NCBI RefSeq assembly: GCF_029428875.1
Contig: NZ_JAJSOO010000001.1
Span: 6,110,501-6,174,500 of the forward strand
Direction of reading: 5' to 3'
DNA from: Streptomyces sp. JH34
Lineage (GTDB): Bacteria; Actinomycetota; Actinomycetes; Streptomycetales; Streptomycetaceae
DNA length: 64,000 nt
In this document: one piece after another, positions 48,181 through 56,401 of the stretch
How positions within the stretch are numbered: the first letter of the stretch is position 1
Layout: each line of letters opens with the position of its first letter
Made by a program: the position numbers and the translations under genes
Notes under the pieces: generated by a model
Seen by the model: only the letters and a program-made list of their open reading frames with translations
What the model was told of the DNA's origin: nothing
Database searches by the model: none

Positions 48181-49434
48181 ATGGCCGAGTACGACGATCA
48201 CCCTGCCTACCCCGTCGGACTGCGCCTGAACGGGCGCCGCGTCGTCGTCGTCGGCGGCGGTCAGGTCGCGCAGCGCCGGCTGCCCGCCCTCATCGCGGCC
48301 GGGGCCGACATCACCCTGATCTCCCCGTCGGCGACCGCGTCCGTCGAGGCGATGGCCGACACCGGTGAGATCCGGTGGGAGCGCCGCAGGTATCAGGACG
48401 GCGACCTCACGGACACCTGGTACGCCCTTGTCGCGTCGTCCGACGCGGCGGCCAACGACGCCGCGTCCGCCGAGGCGGAGCGCACCCGCACCTGGTGCGT
48501 CCGCAGCGACGACGCGGAGGCGGCGACCGCCTGGACCCCGGCCACCGGCCGCAGCGAGGGCATCACGGTCGCCGTCCTCTCCACCACCTCGCAGGGCCGT
48601 GACCCCCGGCACTCCGCCGCGGTCCGCGACGCGATCGTGGAAGGCCTGCGCGACGGCACCCTCGCCGCCCCGCACCACCGCACCCGGGCGCCCGGCGTCG
48701 CTCTCGTGGGCGGCGGCCCCGGCGACCCCGACCTGATCACGGTCCGGGGCCGGCGTCTGCTCGCCGAGGCCGACGTCGTCATCGCCGACCGGCTGGGCCC
48801 CCGCGACCTGCTCGACGAACTCCCGCCGCACGTCGAGGTGATCGACGCGGCGAAGATCCCGTACGGGCGGTTCATGGCGCAGGAGGCCATCAACCAGGCG
48901 CTGATCGACCACGCCAAGGCGGGCAAGGCGGTGGTCCGTCTCAAGGGCGGCGACCCGTTCGTCTTCGGCCGTGGCATGGAGGAGGCGCAGGCCCTGGCCG
49001 CAGAGGGCATCGCCTGCACCGTCGTCCCCGGGATCTCCAGCTCAATCTCCGTTCCCGGAGCAGCCGGGATCCCGGTCACCCACCGGGGCGTCGCCCATGA
49101 GTTCACCGTGGTCAGCGGGCACGTGGCGCCCGAGGACCCGCGCTCACTGGTCGACTGGCAAGCCCTCGCGCAGCTGCGCGGCACCCTGGTCCTCCTGATG
49201 GCCGTCGACAAGATCGGCGCCATCTCCCGTGCCCTCATCGCCCACGGGAAGTCTCCCGCGACACCGGTGGCACTGGTCCAGGAGGGCACCACCTCGGCCC
49301 AGCGCAGGGTCGACGCGACCCTCGCCGACGTAGGCGAGAAGGTCGTCGCGGAGGAGGTCAGGCCGCCGGCCGTCATCGTCATCGGTGACGTCGTCGCCGT
49401 CGGCCCCGACCCGGCCGGGCCGCTCGAGGACTGA
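48181..49434 (+). CDS. cysG: Precorrin-2 dehydrogenase / uroporphyrinogen-III C-methyltransferase (CysG-like)
   Basis: A 417-aa fusion. Residues ~10-165 are the NAD-dependent precorrin-2 dehydrogenase (RRVVVVGGGQVAQRRLPALI). Residues ~175-405 are the SAM uroporphyrinogen-III methyltransferase (LVGGGPGDPDLITVRG, VVRLKGGDPFVFGRG, HRGVAHEFTVVSGH). It supplies precorrin-2/sirohydrochlorin for cobalamin and sirohaem. The predicted ferrochelatase half of E. coli-type CysG should be checked, as the N-terminal domain is short. RBS GAGGAG lies about 13 bases from the ATG. The neighbours are cobalamin genes. Confidence 0.9.
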   Translation: MAEYDDHPAYPVGLRLNGRRVVVVGGGQVAQRRLPALIAAGADITLISPSATASVEAMADTGEIRWERRRYQDGDLTDTWYALVASSDAAANDAASAEAERTRTWCVRSDDAEAATAWTPATGRSEGITVAVLSTTSQGRDPRHSAAVRDAIVEGLRDGTLAAPHHRTRAPGVALVGGGPGDPDLITVRGRRLLAEADVVIADRLGPRDLLDELPPHVEVIDAAKIPYGRFMAQEAINQALIDHAKAGKAVVRLKGGDPFVFGRGMEEAQALAAEGIACTVVPGISSSISVPGAAGIPVTHRGVAHEFTVVSGHVAPEDPRSLVDWQALAQLRGTLVLLMAVDKIGAISRALIAHGKSPATPVALVQEGTTSAQRRVDATLADVGEKVVAEEVRPPAVIVIGDVVAVGPDPAGPLED

Positions 49435-49436
49435 TC

Positions 49437-49493
49437 CGCCGTCGTACACCGTCCCCGCCGTCGTACACCGACCTCGCCCTCGTACACCGTCCC
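49437..49493. repeat. Three tandem 19-bp repeats
   Basis: Units CGCCGTCGTACACCGTCCC (49437-49455), a copy ending GACCT (49456-49474) and one with CCC for CGT near its start (49475-49493) fill the gap between the cysG-like and trmH-like genes. Confidence 0.85.
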
Positions 49494-49516
49494 CACCGAC
49501 AAGGCAGTAGCACCCC

Positions 49517-50341
49517 GTGGCTGAACTCATCACCGTCGACGACCCGGACGACCCCCGCCTGGGCGACTACACCGGCCTGACCGACGTCGAGCTCCGGCGA
49601 CGGCGGGAACCCGCCGAGGGTCTCTTCATCGCCGAGGGCGAGAAGGTGATCCGGCGTGCCGCCAACGCCGGGTACGAGATGCGGTCCATGCTGCTCTCCG
49701 CCAAGTGGACCGACGTCATGCGCGATGTGATCGAGGCGGCCACCGCACCGGTCTACGCGGTCACTCCGGCCCTCGCCGAGCGTGTCACCGGCTATCACGT
49801 GCACCGCGGGGCCCTGGCCTCCATGCAGCGCAAGCCTCTCCCCGGCGTCGGCGCGCTGCTGTCCCCGGTGCCGGGGAACGTACGGCGGGTCGCGGTGTTC
49901 GAGGACATCGTCGACCACGCCAATCTCGGAGCGGCCTTCCGCAACGCGGCCGCACTCGGTGTCGACGCGGTCCTCCTCACCCCGCGCTGCGCCGACCCGC
50001 TCTACCGGCGGGCGGTGAAGGTCTCCATGGGGTCCGTCTTCCATGTGCCGTGGACGCGCCTGGCGTCCTGGCCGGATGACCTCACCCTGCTGAGGGAGGC
50101 CGGCTTCACCACTGCCGCGCTGTGCCTCAGCGACAGGTCGATCACCCTGGACGAACTCGTCGCACAGCGGAACGAGAAGCTGGCGCTCGTCTTCGGCACC
50201 GAGGGCGACGGCCTCACCCCCCAGGCGCTCGCCGCGACCGACGCCCATGTGCGGATCCCGATGGACGCCGGGGTCGACTCGCTCAACGTCGCCGCCGCCT
50301 CAGCCGTCGCCTTCTACGCGACCCGGGCCGACCCCGCCTGA
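49517..50341 (+). CDS. SpoU/TrmH-family RNA methyltransferase
   Basis: A 274-aa SPOUT methyltransferase. The three family motifs are 'VDHANLGAAFRNAAALGVDA', 'LALVFGTEGDGL' and 'IPMDAGVDSLNVAAASAVAF', which form the knotted SAM site. The N-terminal 'GLFIAEGEKVIRRAANAG' is the RNA-binding substrate domain (SpoU_sub_bind-like). It probably 2'-O-methylates rRNA or tRNA. GTG start. Located just downstream of the 19-bp repeats. Confidence 0.93.
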   Translation: MAELITVDDPDDPRLGDYTGLTDVELRRRREPAEGLFIAEGEKVIRRAANAGYEMRSMLLSAKWTDVMRDVIEAATAPVYAVTPALAERVTGYHVHRGALASMQRKPLPGVGALLSPVPGNVRRVAVFEDIVDHANLGAAFRNAAALGVDAVLLTPRCADPLYRRAVKVSMGSVFHVPWTRLASWPDDLTLLREAGFTTAALCLSDRSITLDELVAQRNEKLALVFGTEGDGLTPQALAATDAHVRIPMDAGVDSLNVAAASAVAFYATRADPA

Positions 50342-50527
50342 GGTACGCGCTCCACCGTCGGAGCCCACGCCGGCGCGTGAAGCCGTGTCCGGCCCACGTG
50401 CGCTCGGCGGCCCCTCCCGGGTAGTGCCTCGGCCTGTTCGCGTTCCAGTGCGAGGGGCCTGCCCCGGCCCTGGCCGCACCTGGTGCGACGCGGTACCCCG
50501 CAGGGCCCGGGAGGGCGACGGGAAGCC

Positions 50528-51850
50528 TCAGGGGCTGTCCGCCTCCACCGGGTCGACAGCCACTCCGTGGTACGTGTGCGAGGGGGTGCCGCCCAGCCCG
50601 CGTGCGGGGCCCTGGCAGCCCTGCGCGGCCGCGATCCCCAGCGCGACCAGCAGCGTCACCACGACGAAGACGACGAGCCTCTGACGCAGCAGCCGCGGAT
50701 TGGCCGGCCGCCGCTTGCCGGTCTTTCCCGCCGACGTCGTCCGGACGCCCGGCCGGGAGGCCTGCCTGCCGTTCGTCCCCTTCGGTCCCTGGGGGTGCTG
50801 ACCGGAGCGCGACCCGCCGCGCGGGGCCCGCGACTGCGAGCCACCGGTACGAGGGGCGGCCGGGCGGGACGACTGCGTCGAGCGCCGCCCCGGAGCCCGC
50901 GACGTCTGCGCGTGCCCTCCGGCCGTACGCCGGGTCGACTGTTCGGTGTACGGGCCTTCCAGCCGGCCGGTCGGCCGGTCCAGCTCCTGCTCGCTCCGCT
51001 GCGCGGGCGGCCGCCGCTCATGCAGCCCCTGTGCCTCGCGCGCGGCGATCTCCTTCAGCCGCATGGAGAGCTGCAGCGTGCTCGGCCGTTCGTCCGGGTC
51101 CTTCGCCAGACACGCCCGTACGAGTGGCGCGAGCGCGTCGTGCACGTCGAACAGATGGGGTTCCTCATGGACCACGCGGTAGAGCATCACCTCGGAACTG
51201 CCGTGTCCGAAGGGTGAATCGGCCGTCGCCGCATAGGCCAGGGTGGCACCCAGCGAGAAGACGTCCGTGGCGGGCGTCACCGCCGCGCCGCGTACCTGCT
51301 CGGGCGCCAGGAAACCGGGTGAGCCGACTGCCGTCCCGACATGGGTGAGGGTGCTGGCCCCCGTCGCCCAGGCGATACCGAAGTCGATGATCCGGGGGCC
51401 CTTGGGGGAGAGGAGGATGTTCGACGGCTTCAGATCGCGGTGGACGACCCCGGCCTCGTGCACCGCCACCAGACCCTCCGACAGCGCGGCCCCGATCGAG
51501 GCCACCTCGGCGGCCGGGAGAGGTCCCTCCTCGGCCACCTTGTCGTGGAGGGAGGGGCCGGGCACGTACTGCGTGGCGAACCACGGCCGGTCGGCCTCCA
51601 GATCGGCGGCCACCAGGCGGGCCGTGCAGCCGCCGCGAATCCGCCGGGCGGCCGACACCTCGCGCGCGAAGCGTGAGCGGAACTCCTGATCCTCCGCCAG
51701 GTCCGGCCGGATCACCTTGAGCGCCACCCGCTGGCCCCTGCGGTCGGAGCCCAGGTAGACGACGCCCATGCCGCCCGCGCCGAGCCGCCGGTGCAGCCTG
51801 AACGATCCGACGACACGCGGGTCCTCGCGCCGGAGCCGCATCATCGCCAT
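50528..51850 (-). CDS. Membrane-anchored serine/threonine protein kinase
   Basis: A 440-aa Hanks-type kinase. The P-loop GAGGMG lies near residues 24-29, invariant Lys45 (VALKVI), catalytic Asp139 (HRDLKPSN) and DFG Asp156. Residues ~285-395 are a basic, Ser/Gln/Pro-rich linker, followed by one membrane segment (VVFVVVTLLVALGIAAA) and a short external tail with one Cys. There are no PASTA repeats. The start ATG 51850 gives MAMMRLRRE. Partner unknown; the gene is monocistronic. Confidence 0.92.
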   Translation of the reverse strand: MAMMRLRREDPRVVGSFRLHRRLGAGGMGVVYLGSDRRGQRVALKVIRPDLAEDQEFRSRFAREVSAARRIRGGCTARLVAADLEADRPWFATQYVPGPSLHDKVAEEGPLPAAEVASIGAALSEGLVAVHEAGVVHRDLKPSNILLSPKGPRIIDFGIAWATGASTLTHVGTAVGSPGFLAPEQVRGAAVTPATDVFSLGATLAYAATADSPFGHGSSEVMLYRVVHEEPHLFDVHDALAPLVRACLAKDPDERPSTLQLSMRLKEIAAREAQGLHERRPPAQRSEQELDRPTGRLEGPYTEQSTRRTAGGHAQTSRAPGRRSTQSSRPAAPRTGGSQSRAPRGGSRSGQHPQGPKGTNGRQASRPGVRTTSAGKTGKRRPANPRLLRQRLVVFVVVTLLVALGIAAAQGCQGPARGLGGTPSHTYHGVAVDPVEADSP

Positions 51851-52055
51851 CGTCTGCCCATCCCCGCTGCCGGTCCGCCTGACGAGGCACAGCTTACGTA
51901 CCCGTGGCGCGGCGCGCTCAGAGGCCGCGCCCTCGCCGGCCCACCGATTGTCAGTGCCCGGCGGGAGGATTGAGGAGTGGTCAGGGAACCGGCGATCCAG
52001 GTTCCGTGGCCCGTGCGAGATCTCAAAGGACCGTCGCAGAAGGGGGATTGGATCA
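51851..52055. other. Intergenic region upstream of kinase gene
   Basis: No gene is seen. It should hold the kinase promoter (minus) and that of the small ORF at 52056 (plus), for which AAGGGGGA is a plausible RBS. Confidence 0.35.
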
Positions 52056-52200
52056 ATGAAGGGTGATCGTGTGGAAATAGTCGTGGACGCGGGTGACACG
52101 ACCAGGACGCACGAAGTGGTGGCCTCCAGGGCAGGCCGCCGGGTGGAGACAGCGGGCCGCCGGGGTGTGGTGGAAGTGAGTGAAGTCACCTCCCCTCGAA
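52056..52200 (+). pseudogene. Remnant of a small conserved Streptomyces protein gene
   Basis: The ORF begins with ATG behind AAGGGGGA and reads 'MKGDRVEIVVDAGDTTRTHE' then 'VVASRAGRRVETAGRRGVVE', a pattern I associate with a short conserved Streptomyces protein. After 'VSEVT' (about 52190) coding character ends and the frame runs on without stop into unrelated sequence across the next gene. The 3' part seems replaced or shifted. Identification is tentative. Confidence 0.4.
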
Positions 52201-52315
52201 CACCGCCTCCCGGTGACCAGGGAGATCTACGCCCACCCCTAGGTGCTGAGTGCCGTAACCACCACGGCTTCTCCACCCAGGGGAGTACACCGGAGGGGCC
52301 CGGCTCATCCTCCGG

Positions 52316-52362
52316 GAGGCCTGCCATTCGGTACGCGGGCATGACGCCGGGTGGCAGGCCTC
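52316..52362. terminator. Hairpin, possible terminator
   Basis: GAGGCCTGCCA (52316-52326) and TGGCAGGCCTC (52352-52362) form a perfect 11-bp stem with a 25-base loop in the gap before the 68-aa gene. Confidence 0.55.
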
Positions 52363-52450
52363 TCCCTAGTCTTGGAATCAAGCGGCGGGCGTGGAACTCG
52401 TCCCCCGAGGCCAGACGCCCGCCGCTCCGGAACAGGTCAGGAGAGGAACC

Positions 52451-52657
52451 ATGGCGGACACGGCCGCGCGGACCATCATCCGCGCGCAAGGACGCAGGGC
52501 GTACGCCTCGTTCGGCGCACGCCCGTCCGGCACGCGCCACCCACTGGTGGCGACAGCCATGGTTCTTCCTCTGGCGGCCCTGCTGGTCGTCGTGTTCGGC
52601 GGCTGGGACGCAGTGGTCACACAGGCGTCGTCCGTGGGCGTGATGCTGGGGCGCTGA
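52451..52657 (+). CDS. Small membrane protein, 68 aa
   Basis: A 68-aa product with a basic N-terminus (ARTIIRAQGRRAYASFGARP) and one membrane segment at about residues 36-55 (TAMVLPLAALLVVVFGG). RBS AGGAGAGG lies just before the ATG. Unknown function; no family recognised. Confidence 0.65.
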   Translation: MADTAARTIIRAQGRRAYASFGARPSGTRHPLVATAMVLPLAALLVVVFGGWDAVVTQASSVGVMLGR

Positions 52658-52868
52658 GCGGCGCCCCGGGTCCGGAAGAGCGGTCCGGACCGGGACATCC
52701 GGCCAACAGCCCCGTGGGGACGGGGGTGCGGCGGACGGCAGCGTTTGTCCGGCCAGCTGGGGAGCTGGCCGGACATCGCGCTGTCCGGACCCTTTCCGGA
52801 ACGGCCGCGTACGATCACTGCCGTGGCCTGCCGCCCGGCCGGCCGATCACCCCGCGGGAGCGGAGCCG

Positions 52869-53831
52869 ATGACCACCACCCCTGTCGTACGCGCACTGGG
52901 CGGTCTCGCGCACGACAGCGCGCACCCCGGAACGGCGGCGTGCTCCTGCCCCCCGCCCCAGGTGCTCGCCGACCGGCCCGACGGCACCGTGGTCCGCAGC
53001 GGCCCGGTCGTCGCCAAGGCCCACGCCGCCGACTCCGACACCCCCGCCCTCCTGGCCCGGCTGTCCCTGGCCGCCTCGCCCGCGCTCGCCGGAATCCTGC
53101 TCCCGCCGCTCCCCGCCCCGGACGGCCCGCCCGGCAGCGCCGGGGGCCGCACCGTGAGCCTCTGGCCGTACGGCCGTCCCGTCGACCCGTCGGAGCCGGA
53201 CGCCGCACCCTGGGAGGAAGCAGCCGTCCTCCTGGCCCGCCTGCACCGCACCACGCCGCCCCGTCCGCTCCCGCCGATGCGTGGACCGGTCAAGGCCGCC
53301 CGGGCCGTGGCGCGGATGTGCCGGGCCGGAGCCGACGGCACGGCCGCGGCGCCGGTACTGGCCGCCTGGCGGGGGCTGCCCGGCTGGGCCCGCGCCGAGG
53401 ATCCGATGCCCGCACACCGGGACGGCTACCTCTGCCACGGCGATCTGCACCTCGGCCAGCTCGTCCGGCACCCCGCCCCCCGGGGCCCCTGGCTGCTGAT
53501 CGACGTCGACGACGCGGGCCTCGGCGATCCCGCCTGGGACCTGGCACGGCCCGCCGCCTGGTACGCGGCCGGGCTGCTGTCGCCCGGTGTCTGGCTCCGC
53601 TTCCTCGGGGCCTACCGGGCCGCCGACGGCCCGGCCGTGCGCGCCGAAGGGGATCCGTGGCCCGAGCTCGACGTGGCGGCGCGGGCGCTCACGGTGCAGA
53701 CGGCCGCGCTCGCCCTGGCCAAGTCCGTCGCGGAGGAGCGGAGTCCGGATGAGGTGGAACAGTTGATGATCGATGCATGTGTCCGAATTGCCTCCCTCCC
53801 GCCCGAGTTGGTGTCCGAACCCGCGTCGTAG
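52869..53831 (+). CDS. Aminoglycoside-phosphotransferase-fold protein
   Basis: A 320-aa protein of the APH/choline kinase fold. The catalytic loop 'YLCHGDLHLGQLV' (HGDLH) and the metal-binding 'LLIDVDDAGLGDPAWDLARP' are present. The N-lobe nucleotide region is short (VVAKAHAADSDTP). In Streptomyces such proteins phosphorylate small molecules of unknown identity and are not necessarily resistance genes. The start ATG has GGGAG about 8 bases upstream. The next gene follows after 61 bp. Confidence 0.85.
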   Translation: MTTTPVVRALGGLAHDSAHPGTAACSCPPPQVLADRPDGTVVRSGPVVAKAHAADSDTPALLARLSLAASPALAGILLPPLPAPDGPPGSAGGRTVSLWPYGRPVDPSEPDAAPWEEAAVLLARLHRTTPPRPLPPMRGPVKAARAVARMCRAGADGTAAAPVLAAWRGLPGWARAEDPMPAHRDGYLCHGDLHLGQLVRHPAPRGPWLLIDVDDAGLGDPAWDLARPAAWYAAGLLSPGVWLRFLGAYRAADGPAVRAEGDPWPELDVAARALTVQTAALALAKSVAEERSPDEVEQLMIDACVRIASLPPELVSEPAS

Positions 53832-53892
53832 GGTGAAGCGACCGCCGCCGGGCATGCATCCGGCGACGTCTCACGACTGAGGAGCCGATTCG

Positions 53893-54180
53893 ATGATCCA
53901 GTGCCCCAAGTGCCATGCCCAGATGCACACCTACAACCGCAACGGCGTCCAGATCGAGCAGTGCAGCGGCTGCCGCGGGATATTCCTCGACTACGGCGAG
54001 CTGGAGTCCCTGACCCGCCTGGAGTCGCAGTGGGCGCAGCAGGCCCCGCCCGCGCCGCCCGCCCCGCAGGCGTACCCCGCCGCGCAGGCCCCCGCCTGGG
54101 GGGCGCCGCCGCACCAGGGCGGTCACTACGGCGGCCACCACCGCCAGAAGAGCTTCGGCCGGATGCTGTTCAGCTCCTGA
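53893..54180 (+). CDS. TFIIB-type zinc-ribbon protein
   Basis: A 95-aa protein with an N-terminal zinc ribbon (CPKCHAQM and, 20 residues on, CSGCRGIFLDYGELE), the zf-TFIIB pattern. The remainder is Pro/Ala/Gln/His-rich and probably disordered, ending QKSFGRMLFSS. RBS GAGGAG lies about 8 bases before ATG. Function unknown; the ribbon could bind nucleic acid or protein. Confidence 0.88.
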   Translation: MIQCPKCHAQMHTYNRNGVQIEQCSGCRGIFLDYGELESLTRLESQWAQQAPPAPPAPQAYPAAQAPAWGAPPHQGGHYGGHHRQKSFGRMLFSS

Positions 54181-54310
54181 TCCCGCCTCCTGAACGGGTG
54201 TTGCCGCAGGGCGGGTCCGGGCGCGTCGCCCGGGCCCGCATTGCATACGGTCGACGGAGTTCCCTTCATGATCTAGTCATCGCCGTGGCTGGTGCCTAGA
54301 GTGCGGCTGC

Positions 54311-55660
54311 ATGAACTTCCTCGACAGGTCCCGAACTGTCGCGCCCCCGGGGTGGAGCCGCTGGCTCGTGCCGCCCGCCGCGCTCGCCGTGCACCTTTCC
54401 ATCGGACAGGCCTACGCCTGGAGCGTGTTCAAGCCTCCGCTCGAATCCGCTCTCGACCTCTCGGGTACCGCCAGTGCTCTGCCGTTCCAGCTGGGCATCG
54501 TCATGCTCGGCCTCTCCGCCGCGTTCGGCGGAACCCTCGTCGAACGCAACGGCCCCCGCTGGGCCATGTTCGTCTCGCTGGTCTGTTTCTCCTCCGGCTT
54601 CCTCGTCGCCTCGCTCGGCGCCGCGACCGGCAAGTACTGGCTCGTCGTCCTCGGCTACGGCTTCATCGGCGGCATAGGCCTCGGCATCGGCTACATCTCG
54701 CCCGTCTCCACCCTCATCAAGTGGTTCCCCGACCGTCCCGGCATGGCGACCGGTATCGCCATCATGGGATTCGGCGGCGGCGCCCTCATCGCCTCGCCCT
54801 GGTCCACCGGGATGCTGGAGCGCTTCGGGACCGACCGCTCCGGTATCGCCACGGCCTTCCTCGTCCACGGGATCGTCTACGCGGCGTTCATGGCGCTCGG
54901 CGTCCTCCTCGTGCGGGTGCCGCCGGACGGCTGGCTCCCCGACGGCTGGCAGCCGAAGCAGGAGACCCGCAGGCTCGTCACGAACGCCCAGGTCTCCGCC
55001 CGCAACGCCCTGCGCACACCGCAGTTCTGGTGCCTGTGGGTGGTGCTCTGCATGAACGTCACGGCGGGCATCGGCATCCTGGAGAAGGCCGTGCCGATGA
55101 TCCAGGACTTCTTCGCGGACACCTCCACCCCGGTCTCGGTCTCCGCGGCGGCGGGCTTCGTCGCCCTGCTGTCCCTGGCCAACATGGGCGGCCGCCTCCT
55201 GTGGTCCTCCACCTCGGACCTGATCGGCCGCAAGAACATGTACCGGATCTACCTCGGTGTCGGCGCGCTCATGTACGTGGTCATCGCCCAGCTCGGCAAC
55301 GACTCCAAGCCGCTCTTCATCTGCTGCGCGCTCGTGATCCTCTCCTTCTACGGCGGAGGCTTCGCGACCGCTCCCGCCTACCTGCGGGACCTCTTCGGCA
55401 CGTACCAGGTGGGAGCCATCCACGGCCGGCTGCTGACCGCGTGGTCCACGGCCGGGGTGCTCGGCCCGCTCATCGTCAACCGGGTCGCGGACGCGGGGGA
55501 GCGTGCGGGACACAGCGGCCCCAGCCTCTACACGACCTCCCTCACGATCATGATCGGGCTGCTGGTCGTCGGCTTCGTGGCCAACGAATGCATTCGCCCG
55601 GTCCACGCGCGCTTCCACGAGGCACCGGAAAGGAGCCCCCGTGTCCACCAGCAGTCATAA
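54311..55660 (+). CDS. MFS transporter, OFA (oxalate/formate antiporter-like) family
   Basis: A 449-aa transporter with 12 membrane segments. The OFA pattern is seen in 'HLSIGQAYAWSVFKPPLE' and 'GTLVERNGPRWAMFVSL' (motif A equivalent). TAGAGT lies 8 bases before ATG, suggesting a leaderless mRNA. It overlaps a 38-aa downstream ORF. Likely exchanges a small carboxylate; substrate not determined. Confidence 0.9.
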   Translation: MNFLDRSRTVAPPGWSRWLVPPAALAVHLSIGQAYAWSVFKPPLESALDLSGTASALPFQLGIVMLGLSAAFGGTLVERNGPRWAMFVSLVCFSSGFLVASLGAATGKYWLVVLGYGFIGGIGLGIGYISPVSTLIKWFPDRPGMATGIAIMGFGGGALIASPWSTGMLERFGTDRSGIATAFLVHGIVYAAFMALGVLLVRVPPDGWLPDGWQPKQETRRLVTNAQVSARNALRTPQFWCLWVVLCMNVTAGIGILEKAVPMIQDFFADTSTPVSVSAAAGFVALLSLANMGGRLLWSSTSDLIGRKNMYRIYLGVGALMYVVIAQLGNDSKPLFICCALVILSFYGGGFATAPAYLRDLFGTYQVGAIHGRLLTAWSTAGVLGPLIVNRVADAGERAGHSGPSLYTTSLTIMIGLLVVGFVANECIRPVHARFHEAPERSPRVHQQS

Positions 55661-55757
55661 GCCACTCATGGTGTTCGTCTGGCTCTGGGTCGCCGTGCCG
55701 TTCGCCTACGGACTGTACGAGCTCGCCCGTAAGGCCACCCAGCTCTTCACCGGCTGA
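55641..55757 (+). CDS. MFS transporter small subunit-like protein, 38 aa
   Basis: A short ORF that begins with GTG behind GGAAAGGAG (7 bases) and overlaps the end of the MFS gene by 20 bases. It encodes one membrane segment ('PLMVFVWLWVAVPFAYGLYE') followed by a basic end 'LARKATQLFTG'. Such single-span proteins occur next to OFA transporters in actinobacteria. A role as small partner is inferred from position. Confidence 0.75.
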   Translation: MSTSSHKPLMVFVWLWVAVPFAYGLYELARKATQLFTG

Positions 55758-55774
55758 TCCGCACCCCGCACGAC

Positions 55775-55808
55775 GAAACCCCCGGTCGTCTCGACGACCG
55801 GGGGTTTC
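55775..55808. terminator. Bidirectional terminator
   Basis: A perfect 15-bp stem (GAAACCCCCGGTCGT / ACGACCGGGGGTTTC) with loop CTCG ends both the OFA transporter operon and the minus-strand tRNA cluster. It has a T run in each direction. Confidence 0.92.
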
Positions 55809-55814
55809 GGATGG

Positions 55815-55886
55815 TGCGCGATACTGGGATTGAACCAGTGACCTCTTCCGTGTCAGGGAAGCGCTCTCCCGCTGAGCTAATCGCGC
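55815..55886 (-). tRNA. tRNA-Val (GAC)
   Basis: The minus strand folds with acceptor GCGCGAT / ATCGCGC, D-arm, anticodon arm CTTCC-CTGACAC-GGAAG giving GAC, and T-arm with GTTCAATCC. No CCA is encoded. Last of five tRNAs in the cluster. Confidence 0.95.
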
Positions 55887-55909
55887 AGGGTGACCCTGCG
55901 TGTACTGCG

Positions 55910-55981
55910 TGCGCGATACTGGGATTGAACCAGTGACCTCTTCCGTGTCAGGGAAGCGCTCTCCCGCTGAGCTAATCGCGC
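55910..55981 (-). tRNA. tRNA-Val (GAC), second identical copy
   Basis: The body sequence is identical to the copy at 55815 with the same acceptor stem and GAC anticodon. The two are separated by 23 bp. Confidence 0.95.
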
Positions 55982-56000
55982 GGGGGTCCTCGCGGACCGG

Positions 56001-56072
56001 TGGACGATACTGGGATTGAACCAGTGACCCCTTCCGTGTCAGGGAAGTGCTCTCCCGCTGAGCTAATCGTCC
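56001..56072 (-). tRNA. tRNA-Val (GAC), third copy with variant acceptor
   Basis: Acceptor GGACGAT / ATCGTCC, same CTGACAC anticodon loop (GAC). It differs from the other two at compensating acceptor positions and in one D-arm and one T-side base. Confidence 0.95.
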
Positions 56073-56073
56073 T

Positions 56074-56147
56074 TGGAGGTGGAGACGGGATTTGAACCCG
56101 TGTAGACGGCTTTGCAGGCCGTTGCCTCGCCTCTCGGCCACTCCACC
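56074..56147 (-). tRNA. tRNA-Cys (GCA)
   Basis: Acceptor GGTGGAG / CTCCACC, anticodon arm CGGC-CTGCAAA-GCCG (GCA), T-loop GTTCAAATC. A CCA end is encoded (minus strand, 56074-56076). Confidence 0.95.
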
Positions 56148-56184
56148 AGGGATGAGGGTTCGGGAAGATCCCCCACCTTCTGCG

Positions 56185-56257
56185 AGCGGACGACCAGGTT
56201 CGAACTGGCGACCTCAACCTTGGCAAGGTTGCGCTCTACCAACTGAGCTACGTCCGC
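56185..56257 (-). tRNA. tRNA-Gly (GCC)
   Basis: Acceptor GCGGACG / CGTCCGC, anticodon arm AACC-TTGCCAA-GGTT (GCC), T-loop GTTCGAACC. It is the first tRNA of the transcript. Confidence 0.95.
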
Positions 56258-56299
56258 TTGTCTTTCCCGGTCCGCTTGCGCGTCCCGGCGACGTGTTGA

Positions 56300-56327
56300 A
56301 CTCTAGCGGATTCCCGGGCCAGTACAA
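56300..56327 (-). promoter_or_regulatory. Promoter of tRNA cluster
   Basis: On the minus strand TTGTAC (56322-56327) and TAGAGT (56300-56305) are 16 bases apart, about 43 bp before tRNA-Gly. This is a good vegetative promoter. Confidence 0.7.
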
Positions 56328-56388
56328 AAACGCGTTTGCGCAGCGTGCTGCGCCACCGCCACCCGCCGCAGGTCATCGCGTGCCGTCC

Positions 56389-56394
56389 TAGACT
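56389..56394 (+). promoter_or_regulatory. -10 box of pabB (leaderless)
   Basis: TAGACT lies 7 bases before the pabB GTG, so transcription would begin at or next to the start codon. No clear -35 is seen. Confidence 0.55.
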
Positions 56395-56401
56395 CGGTCA
56401 C

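Noticed and set aside
49437-49493. CRISPR array
   Set aside because: Units are directly adjacent 19-mers with no spacers and no cas genes nearby.
52869-53831. Aminoglycoside resistance phosphotransferase
   Set aside because: Only the general APH fold and HGDLH loop are seen; no resemblance to a named resistance enzyme.
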